Positions 28,563-42,600 of a stretch of DNA of 64,000 nucleotides are shown here, piece after piece (the stretch's first letter is position 1; each line of letters opens with the position of its first letter). Origin of the DNA: Pipra filicauda (lineage: Eukaryota; Chordata; Aves; Passeriformes; Pipridae); assembly GCF_003945595.2 (NCBI RefSeq), contig NW_024104415.1:620001-684000 (forward strand). The letters run 5' to 3'. The notes beneath the pieces are model-generated. The model searched no databases. It worked only from the letters and a program-made list of their open reading frames with translations, and was not told the DNA's origin. The position numbers were made by a program, and so were the translations under genes.

Positions 28563-31500
28563 ATAGAGGCATCAAGGCTTCCACTCAGTATGTGAGACAA
28601 AAGCAAACTGATGATTTGACAGAGCACATTTCAGCCTGACAGTCTGAAAGTGCAGACTTGTGATATCCTGAAGGAGAGCCCAATAACAGCACATTAAAAT
28701 AATTTATTAAAGACTGTTCAAATTAGATTTTAAAGTTTTATTTATAGTCTTTACAATTACCATGTGGTTAAATAGCTCAACCCCTCCAAATCTGTGGAAG
28801 TCTTTTATTCAAGTCTGCCAAGATGTCTTTTTCAACCATTACTGCAATCATCAACAGGCAGAGTTCCTGCAATGGGATATCTGACAACTACAGGGAAGAT
28901 TCATCATTAATCAATCACTAAATTTCCAAGTTCTTCCATCCAAACCTCTTCCATAACATACTGATTATCTGGCAGTAAGAACAGCTCTACTTGAATTCTT
29001 CTATTTGATTGAGTAATCATCTGGAGGCCCAAAAGACTGCTCTCACCAAAACCACTCCTAACAGCCCCCACCCTCCCATGGCTCCCTCCCACCTCTACAA
29101 AATCAATTTATAAAAAGCCACAGCTCCAAAGCCACAGAACTCAGGTGACTCAGAAGGTTTTGCTAATCCACAGACAGGGGCTGACAATGCTCCATGTTGG
29201 CCTGGACTAAACTTGTGCCAGATCAAAGTTTTAGGTTTGGGTGATCAGTGTACAACCATCCAAAGATGTGCTCAGCCTCTCACAACCTTTTTTGTGGACC
29301 ATTTTTCCATTTGCTTCTCCTCAGTTCTCAGGGTAATGCAAGCTTGAAGCTCTGCTCTTTTGTCTTCCATCCAGACTGTCACTGTAGCTGGGCCTCTCCT
29401 CAGACTGAGTCTCCCACCTTGCACCAAACTTCTGTGATGACTTTTACCACGGTCACCCCACCTCTCACAGGGCTTCTTGCCTCGTGTTGAACCTCCACAT
29501 CAAACCCCAAACCTTGTCTGGCATCTGCATCCCTCATGGCTTTCCTTTCCAAACACCATTCCTATCTGGCATTTCTCTACCTACTTGTTTGTGTTTCCAT
29601 CCCCTCCAGCGATGGACATCACCGTTACCAGCTCAGACACAGCACGGTTGGATTAAGAGGTTCCAAGGCATTGAATATCCCAATAGGCACCACACATGGG
29701 AGCATGGAATATTGAGATGGCTTCAAGCATCTATCCAGGCTGAAGGCTGCTTTTTCTGGTGCGTGACCTCCTCAAAAGAAAGCAGAGATATTACTAACAG
29801 ATTATGGAGACTTTATTATTAAAAATGATGCCCAGCATCCTATCTTGGCACAATAGGATTAGCAAAGGTAAATTCCTTTTAAAGCCTGAATTGTACAATT
29901 GTTTGTAGCAAAATCTTCATGGTTCAATTGCTCCTATCAGTGTTCAGAATACAACAAATTCCAGGGTTTGACAGCTTCCTATAATTTCTCTGTTAAGCTT
30001 TTATATTCCCATGAATTCAAACCATCCCAAATTTAGCACTGAAAATCAAATTAGCAGATGCTAAATTTAAAAAAAAAAATTTAAAAAGTGCCATTTTTTC
30101 ATATTCCCATAAGAAGTGAACAAATGCACATGGGTTGACTGTTGATACTGGTGACACCTGCTTTAGAATTGTAACACCAAGCAACATGCTCTAATTCAAT
30201 TTTAGTGAAGGCTGGTATCAGTTAATTAAGGTGGCACAGGCACGAGAGATTTAATCAAATTCCAGTGGTAACAGTCTTGTCTGTGTTCAGATGAAAAAGT
30301 TGACCAATATGAACCAGCTTTATCATTTTATTCCTCTGTTATGTTAAATAACATGCATTTTGTGGGTTGGTGTTTTGGATTTGGTAAGAAATTATTTGAA
30401 AGGCTCAACATTTGCACTGTATGTACACACAGAATTATCAGTTAATGCAATCTGAAGCCTCATAATTATTGAGAAATTAGAAATTTAAAGTTAAACCAAA
30501 GCGATATATGCTCTCGTTGGGATACATGCCCAAAGTGCCACCTAAACCCAAACATAAAGCATAGATTAGGTTTAAGGGTCTCCTAGAAAGAGAAATCTGT
30601 TTTGGAACAGTCACAAAGGGCTATCGCCAAAACTATCCTGTAATAGTTATGAGCTGTGATTTGACATTTTAGATACACACTCCTCTTGCCAAGCAATATT
30701 GCATTTTGGCTCTTGCCAGAGAAAATAAAGAGAAGGATCTATCCAGGATGAGTAATTTAGGACGATGTAATCAAGGCAAGCTGCCCCACAGACTGGGGAC
30801 TGAATTAAAATTAGCAAGTTAAGGGGTTTTGTCCTCTTAAATAAAAGTCTGAGTACAAGGAAAAAAATTAGAAAGAAAAATGGTTTTCTCGTTAATCATA
30901 TTTTCCCTCTGAGCCAAGTGTAGGTTTTTACTCGAAGAGCAGATGATTTGAGGTGGGGTGCCTAAAGCAATTATTGCTGTGAGCTGTGTTCCTTGGAGGT
31001 TTACATCCCTTGACATCCTAGTCAAGGAGCCTCCTGCTCCTCAGCTGTCCCAGCTCCCCACCCAGCACATTTGTGCTCTGATTCCCTGAATTCCCTGATT
31101 TCAGATTGCATCACAACATTGGGCTGTACATGGAGCTGGCCAAGGAGCACAGACAGATCCCAAACCTCGAGGAGGTGACCCGTGGCAGAAGAGTGCAGCT
31201 GGCACGAGTAAGTGCCTCTGTTGTCACAGATTAATCCACCTGTAATTAGGACTTTCTATGACTCTGTGTCCCTGGGTGCCTTGTAACTGCAGCAGTAAAT
31301 TGCTGTCCCTGTGGCACCGACTATTCCAGCACCGTTTAACTGAGCTAAATAAGGCAAACACTTAGAGTGGTGCAAGGACTTTGCATTGCTGAATCTTGCC
31401 ATCCTCATTTTACTCAGTCTGAAAGAGTTAATGAGGCAGATGTCCAATTTAGGGGGAGATAATCTGTGGCCTCCAATCTCCAGGCAGTTATTCACATTCC

Positions 31501-31600
31501 TATCCAGCAGTTTGGTGATTACTCACCCTCTGCCTTGCTGCTCCCAAATGCAGAGTTGGCAGAGTGGCTCCACCTCGGCTGCCCCAAGTCACAGCTCCCT

Positions 31601-31638
31601 ATTTAGGGGTCTTTTCCAGCCTAAATGATTCCATGACT
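31601..31638 (+). mobile_element. CR1 3' tip, very short (intergenic)
   Basis: GGTCTTTTCCAGCCTAAATG then ATTCCATGAC. Only the last ~38 bp of a CR1. Confidence 0.5.
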
Positions 31639-33854
31639 TTGGTGCAAACCCACCTCCACCAGCTGTAGGGCAAGTTCATGTTACACTCTGATGGAGGAAT
31701 TCACTCAAGCTTGTCTCTCAGTTTCTGTGATGGCTCTGCTCTCATTGCATGAAGAAATGACCCAGATACTTTTTATTATTGGCTTCTCTCACACTCTTTT
31801 TTTACATTTGAATCATTTCCTTAGTTTGCTGTCAGGCATTTCTTTAAAGGAAAAGCAATCAGTATAAGCCCATGTTGTGAACTCTGACACGGATTTTATA
31901 TGTTATTTAAGCATTCATTCAGTTTTGTAGGCAGCAGATGTATCTGTTAAACAGAATATTATTTTTAAGAAGTCATATAGTATATTAAAAATGCATCAAT
32001 ACAAGCAAAGGAAGATTAGTAATGAAATTATTTAAATATTTAAATTAACTTGTGCCACAATGAAGCTAACCTTTCCCAAATGCTATACCACATGCTGGTG
32101 CAAATCCCTGTAGTTTTTTTACAATAAATCACAGCTCGAAAAGACTAATTAGCTGATCTTGTGTGTTGCTGTCACTGCAAATTTTTATCCAAGTGTATTT
32201 ACCAGGTCAAGCAATGGAAAACAATGAGCTGAAAGGATGAGAAAAGTAAACTCTCTTCCTTAAATCCAGTGTTGCTCATGGTTTAAGGGAATGAATGAAT
32301 TTTTAGAGAGATCTTTGCTCTCAAAACAGCCAAAACGATGCCCATCTCCTATCAAGGACTCAAGATGGTGGTATATTTTCAGGAGATCTGATTCTGTAAT
32401 AGCAATAAACCCTAAAAGAATAATGCAGAGTGTGTCACAGTCAAGCCACATTTCCTCTTAAGGCAAAAGAGAAACCTGGAATCATTGTCCTGGAATGCAC
32501 CAAAACCTCTTAGCAGGAGCTCCTGAAATATTCATGAACATTAAGAAAATAGCAAACCTTTGGAGAGCGTGTTATTTAGATGTAACTTGCTATGTAAGTG
32601 CCATCCTCTAAGCTCTAAAAATATCACGAGAAGGCTTTTTGCAGAAAGTAAATGAAGTAACGGGGACTTGGGAATTTTATCTCCTGTCTGCCACAGACCA
32701 CACAATGCTGATTAATTCAGCTCCTTCATTACTCAACCAACTGGGAAAATTCTTATGTGTAGATCACCGGGGAGTTCAGGATTTTAAGATAAGATTTACT
32801 AAGTGTGTAAATTATTAGTAAACAGTAGATGAAACACCAAGCTCTCATATACCAGCTGAATTTACATTAACTGAATGACTAAATTTACATTAACCAGCTG
32901 ATTTACATGAATTTTCCCAACTTCTGCATTTTTACTCCTTTTGGAAAGTTCAGAGGCAAACACTTTTTAAACCTCAAATTCTTATGTTAAACAATGTGGA
33001 GAAGGAGGAGGGAGGAAAAAAGGAAGGAAAAGAGGAATAAGGAACTTCAGCTGCAGGTATGGAACATGCAGCAGTGCAGCCATCCCATCACCACTTCCCA
33101 TCCCTCCTCTTCGTGGGTTTGTGTCTGGGGCTCTGTGCCTCTGGTGAGGCAAGTCAGGAGCTCCCCCAGAGTGAATTCGTCATATTGAAGGAGGTTTAGG
33201 AGCATGGAAACAGCAACTTCACGTGGAGTGCTGGAAATAAGAGACCACTGTTGAAATGTTTATGTGTTTAGCAAAGACATAAATATTTGGAGAATAGCAA
33301 AGGACAGTGCTTGGCATGGGCAGACTGAAATCATTTACCTGATTAGTTGGCCCCAGTTCCAAAGACATTTCCTTGGCAGCAGCCCCAGCTCTCCCCAGCC
33401 CTGGGCACAGGAATTATCCCTGCTCCGTGCTTGTTGTGCTGTATAGGGAAACCAAGCAAAAGGCAGCTGCAGGGAGAGAGAGAGAGGGGAAGAAGGGATA
33501 GAGAGCAAATTGTTTCCAGGTGTAGCCTCAGACTGTCTCGCATTCCCAGGCTGTGTTGCTTCAGGCATAACTCAGACAGCACTTTGTCCTGTCTCCACAC
33601 GGCACAGTACAGACTGAGGAATCATCTGGCTGGGAGATCCTCTTTTTGTAGGAATGGGGATGTAGATTTTTGCTTTTCCAGCTGGATTGATCTCCCATCC
33701 GGTTCATCAAGAGGCTGTGCAAATTCTTGTACAAATGGAGTGGACTGGATGAGGAATTCATCCTTGTTCAAAATAAACAGAGGGTGTTAGTGATTTTAGT
33801 GCTTCTGACCTGATTCACAGCTCTGCTATACAAACAGTTTTACTGATACAGGAA

Positions 33855-34118
33855 CATGGGACGGGACAGGAGGAAACATTGTGCCAGGGAAGGTTCAGGT
33901 TGGATATTGGGAAAATTTCTTCCTGGAAAGGGTTGTGAAGCATTGGAACAGGCTGCCCAGGGCAGGGGTGGAGTCCCCATCACTGGAAGGATTTAAAAGC
34001 AGTGTGGATGTGGCACTTGGGGACATGGGTCAGTGGCCTTGGCAGTGCTGAGGAACAGTTGGACTCAATGGTCTGGGAGGGCTTTTCCAACCTAAACAAT
34101 TCCATGATTCTGTGACCC
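33855..34118 (+). mobile_element. CR1 LINE 3' fragment (intergenic)
   Basis: GGACAGGAGGAAACATTGTG, GGTTCAGGTTGGATATTGGG and the tip AACAATTCCATGATTCTGTG. Same subfamily as 19048-19570, opposite orientation. Confidence 0.92.
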
Positions 34119-34726
34119 TTCTGTGGGGATCATCCTGCCTCAAGGGGCCCACTGTTGCTGAGAAGATGAAGGTGAAGTGAGAATTTGCCAGTTTTTGCTC
34201 CAGACAGAATAATCCGAGTCCCCCTCTCCCAGAGCTGTTGCTGAGGACTCGCACCCTCCAGGTTCCTCCTCAGTGGCCCTGCAGACAGTATGGCAGATGG
34301 ACTCAGAGAGAGTTCTCCACTGAGTCAAGAAGCTTTGCTTATTCTGTGTGTACTTGAAGATAAATCCAGCAGAAATTTTGCAGAAGGACGGGGGCATGAC
34401 CTGTTCTGAGCCAGCAGGAAGCGAATGCCGTGTACATTTCCCATGGCAGGACTATTTCTAGCAACACTCTCCCAGCTATTGATCACAAGTCTAATGTTGT
34501 GAATAACGTTCTGATCTGGAGTCTGTCTGGAACTGCTATTTTTATAGATGTAGCAACTTATTTTGGATTCAGTTATTTTGAAAAACAGCAGCCAAACTTC
34601 CTACACGTGCTTAATCAAATTATTTGAATATGTATATATAAAGTCAAGTTACATCATTGTATGGTTTCTGAGAGTTTGTTACTGCCTCAGAGTGATCAGT
34701 TGATTAGAATGTGCAATGAGAAGTGA

Positions 34727-34860
34727 TCGAGGCCAGCTTGGATGGGACTTGGAGCAACCTGGTCTAGTGGAAGGTGTCCCTGCCAATGGCAGGGGGTGGA
34801 ACGAGATGGGCTTTAAAGTCCCTCCCAACCCAAACCATTCCAGGATTCTGTGATTCTTTG
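34727..34860 (+). mobile_element. CR1 LINE 3' fragment (intergenic)
   Basis: AGGCCAGCTTGGATGGGACT to CCAGGATTCTGTGATTCTTT. Confidence 0.9.
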
Positions 34861-35687
34861 ACAACTGCTGTTTGTGCAGCAGGAAGCAAGAACTGGTCAT
34901 GGACCAGGACTCCATATGATAGAAAATTCACAGAAAAAAATGTCCCTTCTTGTACAGTGGCAGTTCTAATGAATTTTGCTTTCCTGTCCAGCTGTATTCA
35001 CTCCTGGTGACACTGTATGGTTCAGCACAGTGTCATTAAATCTTCTCAAATCAAACTCAGCACTAATCTTTAACCCAAACTTCTCATTTATACCACATGT
35101 GATGTGTGCAAAAGAAATAGGAATAAGGGTATTTGTTTCTTTAGATACATTTTTAATGCTACGACATTTAGTCATAGGCTTCTTCTCCTGAGACTGTTTT
35201 CAATACCCCTCTTGGTCAACAGGAAGAAGGAAAATGAATGTCTACAGTGGACGTTCATCATCTTTAAAAGAGAACTGTCATTAAGACAGACCCCTGCCAA
35301 GATAGCTGACATTTAATGTACTTAAGATTCATAAAACTTTCATAAGGAAAGAGATATGATAAGAGGTCTATCAGACAAGGAGAAATCAGAACCTCCTGGC
35401 CCATTTGCACCCTCAGTTATGTTTCTGGGGTTGTTACAGCTTGCTGGTCCCTCACCCTGCACCAGCACCTGAGTTTGAAAGCCTGTTCAGTTTTAACTGA
35501 CCTGCTGCCTGTTCAATTTTGGAACATGGTGGGAGGTTCAGGGTGAAGTTACAGGAACTGATCTGACACATGTCTGATCCTTACAGGGAAAGGAACCATT
35601 GCTTCTCCTCCTCCACACATTCCTGAAGCTTATCATGTGCTGGCTCTGAAGCAGAAAACACACATTTATCTCACACAGCTAATAGGT

Positions 35688-35862
35688 CCTTGCCACCTTC
35701 CACAAGACCAGGATGCTCCAAGCCCCATCCAACCCGGCCTTGGACACTTCCAGGGATGGGGCAGCCACAGCTTCTCTGGGCAACCTGTGCCAGGCCTCAC
35801 CACCCTCGCAGGGAAGGATTTTTGTCTATTATCTAATCCAACATGCAGCTCTCCTGCCAGCT
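35688..35862 (-). mobile_element. CR1 LINE 3' fragment (intergenic)
   Basis: Inverted, tip eroded. CACCTTCCACAAGACCAGG through GGCAACCTGTGCCAGGCCTC to TCTAATCCAACATGCAGCTC. Confidence 0.85.
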
Positions 35863-38045
35863 AAGGGTAGTCAGTGCTGCAAAGAGATTAAAACACCTTC
35901 AACCAAAATACTTTAAACAGGGGTTCAAATCGTGATTTTGGTTCCTTGTAAGACAGACACAGACACAGCTCTAGGATGGGAACATGCTGTGAGCAGTCCT
36001 GATGAGGTTATGAGGAATTTGTACTGCTCCCACCTCAGAACACATCACAAAGTCTAAACTCCACATTTTCAGCCCCTCTGTTCCTGTGCTTTGGCAAAGA
36101 ACAAAAACATGACTTTAAAGCAGCTTTTCTATTCCTATATGCTGTGCCACACAAGGGTGTGAGGCTGCTAGAACTACACTTAAGCCTGAGGCACAAGAGA
36201 CTGCAGGGTTTTCTGGATACCTCTGCTCCTGTAACCAGCAGTGCAGGACTGTCACAAATGCCTTACATGAGCTTTGTTGGACTGAGAAAGCTTCTGGCAC
36301 AATTGGTATTCTCTAGTGGTGGTTCCCACCCAATGCAAAACCCAGATGGTTTCGATTACAGGACGCCTTGTTTGTGCCAGAGGTCTGGAACCTCCATCCC
36401 CTGCCCTCAGGAATGGGACCTGAGCAGGGCAGGTCCCCAGCACACCACGGGCTGGGAGATCCATGTGGCCTCAGGCATCAAGCAGTGCTGACTAGGGAAA
36501 ATGCTCCCAGCAGGCAGAGCCTTTAGAGGAATGGAGGAGAAAGAAAAAGCACAATAAGTGTTGCCTCTGCCCGTGGTTTTAACAATGCAGGGATCTCTGA
36601 TTGTTCCTCAAAACCATCACAAACAGCCCCCCTAGACTCATGCCAAGGGCTGCAGAGGGGTGATCTGACAGCCCCTGACTGCAGACTGGCTGAGCAGCCA
36701 AACCAACCTGCTCTGTTTTTTTTTTCACCATTTCTTATCAAAATACTGACCTGATACAGGGAGGCTCTTACAAAACATAATAAAGTCTGCTGCTGCCAAG
36801 GAATGATTGCTGCTAGCATTTATTTTTCCACAATTATATTCAGGGTTGTCCTTTCGAGACAGACCAGATCAAGGAGTGGTGCGTGCAGTACATCATCCCA
36901 GGATAAATCCGGGGAGGCTCTATGACTCAGGAGTGACTCACTGCTCCTCCTCTGTTCCTTCCAGACTCTTGGGGGTGTACTAATTTATTGTCAGTCTGTA
37001 TCTGCAGTAAATAATTCCTCCACTGTGCAGAAGGAGTTGCATGTTCTGATCATTCCTCACCTCTCCAGAGGAGTAAACAGGTGAGCAGTGTTCACCTGCA
37101 CCCCGTAGAGGAAAGCAGAGAAATGGGGGAGGTATTTTTCCTTCCTAGAAGAACATGTTGTCCAGGTTAATTATTTGAAACTAGATTGTTCCTACCAAAC
37201 CCCCAAAATCCCAATTACTAAAGTAAGATTGACCTTTCAGAGAGTTATTTCGAAGAACTTGGATAAAATAAGATGGTATGACTCAAACAACAGTGTCTGC
37301 AGCACAGTTAAGCCACACAAATTTGTTTCACTGTCAGAATCAAGTATTCTAAAAAAACAAAAACCAAGAATGATTAATCTTTTTTTCTCTTTAGCAAGAC
37401 AGATTGAAGTGTCCCCGTGGAGCAAGACAGGAAGTGTTTAAACAATGCCTGCTTAGTCTCCAGCATGTCCTCACTAGTAGGAACACAGGCCTTAGGACAG
37501 AAAGTAAAAAATAACTAGAATAAGAAGTTTTTACATATGCATGTACAAGATAAATATATTCAGGAACACTGAAGAAAGCACAAAAAGATAATGAATAGCA
37601 AACAGGCCTGTTCCGTTCTTCCCAGCCAAAAAGTTCAGGAGCCTCAGGACACTGAGGATACAACAGAAATGCACAAAACCAGGATTTTTCCAGTGGCAAT
37701 GCTGATTCAAAAATCTCTTCCCCCATGTCATTCATCTCATCCCAATGCTCATTTTTCCTCCCCCCAGACTGTGTTTCATGAGACAGTTTTCAACGGCAGC
37801 AGTGGGTACAACACCTTTACATCTCCAGCTGCTCATCCCCAGCCTTGTGCCACCCTGGCACAAGGGGCTGGGTGGTAAATGTTCTGTTCTGCAAAGACTG
37901 GTGCTGAAGGGGCCATGAAATGGCCTTTTAAATCAAAGACAGAAAGAAAAAATAGCTGCAGAGTGACAAAATAGCAATGAAATATAATTTTGGAATTATA
38001 TATGTTAAAATGTAAACAAATCTTCAAATCCCAAATGTATAGAAT

Positions 38046-38224
38046 TGTAGACTCATAGAATGGTTTGGGTAGGGAGGGACCTTAAAGCCCATCCAGTCCC
38101 ACCCCCTGCCATGGGCAGGGACACCTTCCACTACACCAGGCTGCTCCAAGCCCCATCCAATCTGGCCTTGGACACTTCCAGGGATGGAGCAGCCACAGCT
38201 TCTCTGGGCAACCCGTGCCAGCGT
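38046..38224 (-). mobile_element. CR1 LINE 3' fragment (intergenic)
   Basis: GACTCATAGAATGGTTTGGG to GGGCAACCCGTGCCAGCG, inverted. Confidence 0.92.
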
Positions 38225-39349
38225 TACAGTAACTGAGCACTGACATCCTAAAGAAAACAGAATTCCCTATGAAAAGCCCTTTAAGAATAGCTTCCCTGTT
38301 ACATCATGGAAATCTCAGTTAGAAAACTGAAGATCAGAAAAAGAACAACTCCAAAGTGGCAAGATGATGGACTGTCAATAAATACTCCCATCCTTGGGGT
38401 CTGTGATGCTGTGGCCTAGCATTCAAAAACAGCTCGATTCTAGCTCTGTCTCAGAGAATTTGGTAACTCCAAAAAAACAGATTGAAAGTTAGAAAAGTGA
38501 GGTGTATGGAATTTGGACGACTCCTGTGTCTAACCTGGCAGAGGGAAGCGGCACCCGAGGACCAGCTGAGGCCAGTCCGTGCCCTGGAATGCAGCTGGAG
38601 CCAGGCTGCTGGGAGCTGACAGCCCTGCTTTCATCTGGCAGTGGCCCCGCCACCAGCTGCGCCCAGCAAAGAAAGAGAGCGCAGGAATTCACAGCATTCC
38701 CCCTCGGATTAATTCCCGGCGGTCCCGCTGCGCCTGAATGAACTGGACTGGGGATTCGTAGCTCTGCTGGAGGAGATTTGCTGATTCCTCTGAGCTCCTG
38801 GGGAGAAGTGATACAGAGAGCAAATAAGCAGCGGCAGTGCCGCAGTGAGGCGATGGGCCAGGCACGGAGCCCTCCCGTCTGTCCCACCCGCTGCCCGGGG
38901 CTGTTCTCACTCAGGTGAGCTGAGGAGGGACAGGAAGGGCCACGGGCTCTTCCAGCCGCAGCCCTGGTGCCACCCCAAACCCTCTGCCCTGGTGCCCTTC
39001 GTAGAAGACAGGATCTGATCATGCTGTGGCAAGGAAAGAAATAAAAATGCATCATTTTAAGTACTGTTATAACTGAAATTTATGTACAGACACACTGTGT
39101 AAGCTACCTGCTACATTTCCTCTTTTTTAAACATATCGGTATTTTTAGATTCAGATTTAATAATATTTTTCACGAATATTTTTACCTTTCCATACGTTTC
39201 TCCTGAGTTCTGTAAAATCAGAATTCAGTCCTACAATAAGCATTCCTGCCACTCCTGAAGTTCATAATTATTACTCTGGCATTAATGAACCTGTTAATTA
39301 CACCTCTGCTCTTCTGCTGAGACCAGAGGATAATGGTCAGAGAGAGCTG

Positions 39350-39376
39350 AATTACATTTACATTTACATTTACATT
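39350..39376. repeat. CATTTA hexamer microsatellite
   Basis: About four tandem CATTTA units, with AT-rich homeobox-like sequence to the left (39260-39300). Confidence 0.85.
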
Positions 39377-41707
39377 TTCCAAGCTAAAAACATGACAACT
39401 GGAAATCTCTTGGAGGTTTTAGTGGAAAAATTCCCTCTGCTAAATTCTTATCTCAGCCATGGTTTCTGGGCTTTCTATACCATCTCTCTTTGAATGTTCC
39501 AAAGTTCCCTGTTTGTTCCCTGGGTCACCAGTTTGGGCTGGATTTACTGGGAGGGCAAAGAGAACTGCACAGTCAGTGCCCCAGCCTCAAGTGCCACGGG
39601 AAGCTCTCAGTGACACCTGCCAGCAGCAAAACTGTTGTTCCATCTTGTTTTTCCCATATCATGGATATATTCAGCCTTACTCATAGATATTCCTCATCCA
39701 GCACCAAAAACAGCAGAAACCAAGACGAGGTGATTAAGTGATGGGCCAGGTCTGGCACCAGCAAGTTGCCATGTCCAGCTACAGAGTTCTTGTTCTCACA
39801 GTCCTGATTTTACTGGATTAAAGTAACTTGTCATGACAACGCTGAAATTTCCTTCCCTTTCTTTAGCACTGCTTAGCCAGTTTTCCAGAACAGCTTCTTA
39901 AAAGTACCCGGTTGCTTCCAGTTTGAAAGCCTGTGTTCATTTTTTTTACTTCATTTCTAACAATACCAGCTAAAAATGACTCCATTAGAATTGAGAACCC
40001 ATTGTCAGGTCTTTTTGTCACGTTAAATGATTAAATTGTGGCCATGTAGGCTGACTGCTGAAAAAAGGATCCTGTCAGACAGAAGGGGAGAAATTCGAAG
40101 GCCTCTTTTATGCAACAGCGAGGCGGAGAGCTGCAATAGGTGACTCTAGTTCAAAAAGATTTTGAATCAAAAGACCTACCCAGTGCCTGAGGGGTTTCAA
40201 GAAGGCTTTATCCAGCTCTGTGTGTTGAGGGCTGGATTGAGCAGCCTGGAGAATCCCAGAGCCCTCCCTCTCCAGCCCAGCTGAAGGGCTCCCCTGCGGC
40301 GCCGGCGCCTGCAGTTGTTGAACAAGTGTTTCTCACACTACAGCTCAATTAAGTCAAGGACATCAGGGAGAAGATGATCCAAGTAGCCTGGAGAGTAGAG
40401 GTAACCCACAGGAGGCTGGAGAATTCAAGCCCTTCCATCAGTCTCTTAAAGACTTAAGACTTTGCAGGGTGTTGTGACTGATTTTTCTTTTTCTTTCTTT
40501 TTCTGCTGTCACTAATTGTTCACTGTGTTTCACAGTCAATATCATGAACCACAGACTTAATTTTTAGTGCACGAAACTAAGCTAAACATGTTACCAATAA
40601 CTAAAATTATAACAAGTGTATAATGTTGCAAGGGAGTACATGCAAACCAAGGATAAAACAATTCCAGTATAAAGATATGACAGAATTTTCACAAAAATAT
40701 AACAATTATTAATTTTTTATCATGATTACATCTGAGCTGTAAATACTCATATAGGTGGTTACCGGCAGGACTAACATAAGCTACTTGATGTGGGTTTCCA
40801 GCCCTGATGTTTGCCAGAGATTGAAATGCTGAAGTAATTTTCCAGAACCCCATTTCTCAGTGTGGTTTGTGCACTCTGTTCTGTCACTGCAAAGTGTTAA
40901 TTCACATGGTACCAATTACTGGATCTCTGACACAACAAGTAGCAGCGAGAAGAAACCCCTGTGGTTTTTATGAGGATAGTAAGTAGAAGTCAAGAAGACA
41001 TTTTATGCCAAGTGGATCAGGAAAGCAGGAACTGGAGAAGGATTTTATGGTATCACTGCAGCATCTTGTCTGTGATTTTCTATGTATTGTTGTTTAATAC
41101 TCAGTTCCTTGCTGAAACTTGGCACCAAAACTCAAGGTAGAAATATTCTACAAATCATGGCAGATTTCATGTAGTTCCAAGCTCAGAAATGAGGTTTTTG
41201 TCTTCAAAAATGTGTTCCACGTGTTCCATGATTTTGAGATCAAAATGTGTTCCATGATCTCAAAACAATCCACGTCTGAGGACTCTGCCATGGCAGAGAG
41301 GGAGCCAGCATTTGGGAACTGGGGGCTGGAAATGGTGAATTAGGTGCACAGGGTACGTGAAGAGAATGTACTGACCACTGCTGAAACAAATGTTGATCTT
41401 TCCTTCTTCTGAACAAAGATTTTTTTATTATAAATAAAAAAACCACTAGAGGATTGGAGAATTCATTTCAGCACATAGGCATATATATACACATCATATA
41501 TATATATGTATCTCCATGCTTTTTATCTTGCAACAGGGTGATTAAAGATCTAATTTGTCTTCTAATTAGGCCTTTTTAATGGTTAAATCTTCAACACTGT
41601 AAACAGGAATGAATAGACCTTTACCTGGATGCACACAACTGTTGGCATCTAGCATCCTGCTGTGGTTCCTCTTTTCTCCTTACAAAGCTGATGGTTCCAT
41701 ATGCCCA

Positions 41708-41800
41708 AGGATCACAAAGATGGCTTGGGTTGGAAGGAATTTTGAAGATCATAATCATCATCCAGGATGGCTCAGGCTGCCTGGAGGCTGCTGGATAAGG
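41708..41800 (-). mobile_element. Possible eroded CR1 end (intergenic)
   Basis: GGATCACAAAGATGGCTTGG followed by GTTGGAAGGAATTTTGAAG resembles a decayed inverted CR1 tip. The right part is not recognisable. Confidence 0.4.
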
Positions 41801-42339
41801 AGGTGTCCGAGTCCCCGTAAGGAGCATAAGGTTCAAGTAGATTTAGTGTATCCACCAAGAACCTGGAAAAGTGCAAAAGACAGGACAAAAGACTACTTGC
41901 AGGGCTTTTCTTCCTGTTTTTGGTACTATATCACTCTGGCATCTTTATGTGGCAAACAAATCACAGTAAATAGTGTTTTTATCCTTTCATATATTACATG
42001 GTTGCAAAAATTGCTGAGAGAAACTGCCAACACACTGCACTAATAACTATAATACTGTTTCACTGGCATAAATGTCTTTTTGCTTTAACCCAGACCATCT
42101 GCTTTAGGGGCTTTTGATGATGCAATTACACTGATATTTACAGCAAAGGAAAATTTTCTGGTATGACCTCAGAGTGGGGAATCCAATTCTAAGGGGATAT
42201 ATAAGAAGAAGGGGGGTATGTTAAACTAGCAACTGGTTGAGAGTCTAAAGGAGACAAGATAGGCATGAGGAAGGTGTGGAGATGCAAATTTGGAAATACA
42301 CATTTAGCCTCAATTCCTCTTTCAAGTAACATTTTCCTG

Positions 42340-42600
42340 AGAGCAGGAAACAAACACGTCACATCCCCCCAGCGTGCTGTGCGTAACAGCAGCTCCTACA
42401 GCATCGATAGTGTATTTACTCAGTGATTCATCCCCTCCCTCCGTGTGTTTATCTGACTGCCCTGACCACATCCACTCCCCAATTACTAGCTAGCAATGGC
42501 CTTACAAAACCATGTTCAAGGCACTCCAAACAGTCGGACGCAGGCTGAGGCTTTGGTGTCACCACTCAGTGCAAAGCGCTCGCACAGGGGAATAAATCCA
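42340..42600. promoter_or_regulatory. Candidate conserved non-coding element (intergenic)
   Basis: Repeat-free, more balanced base composition than its surroundings, with AGCATCGATAGTG, CTCAGTGATTCATC and CAATTACTAGCTAGC. Candidate only. Confidence 0.2.

Larger units (their letters stand above)
24721..33854. other. Intergenic, AT-rich, gene-poor
   Basis: Between the WLS promoter and the carboxylase-like gene. Apart from the CR1 copies listed separately I see only short chance ORFs, none with exon-like borders. The block 28563-33854 is almost repeat free. Confidence 0.6.

Noticed and set aside
38489..39055. 188-codon minus-strand open frame
   Set aside because: No recognisable domain, no splice context and no CpG promoter.
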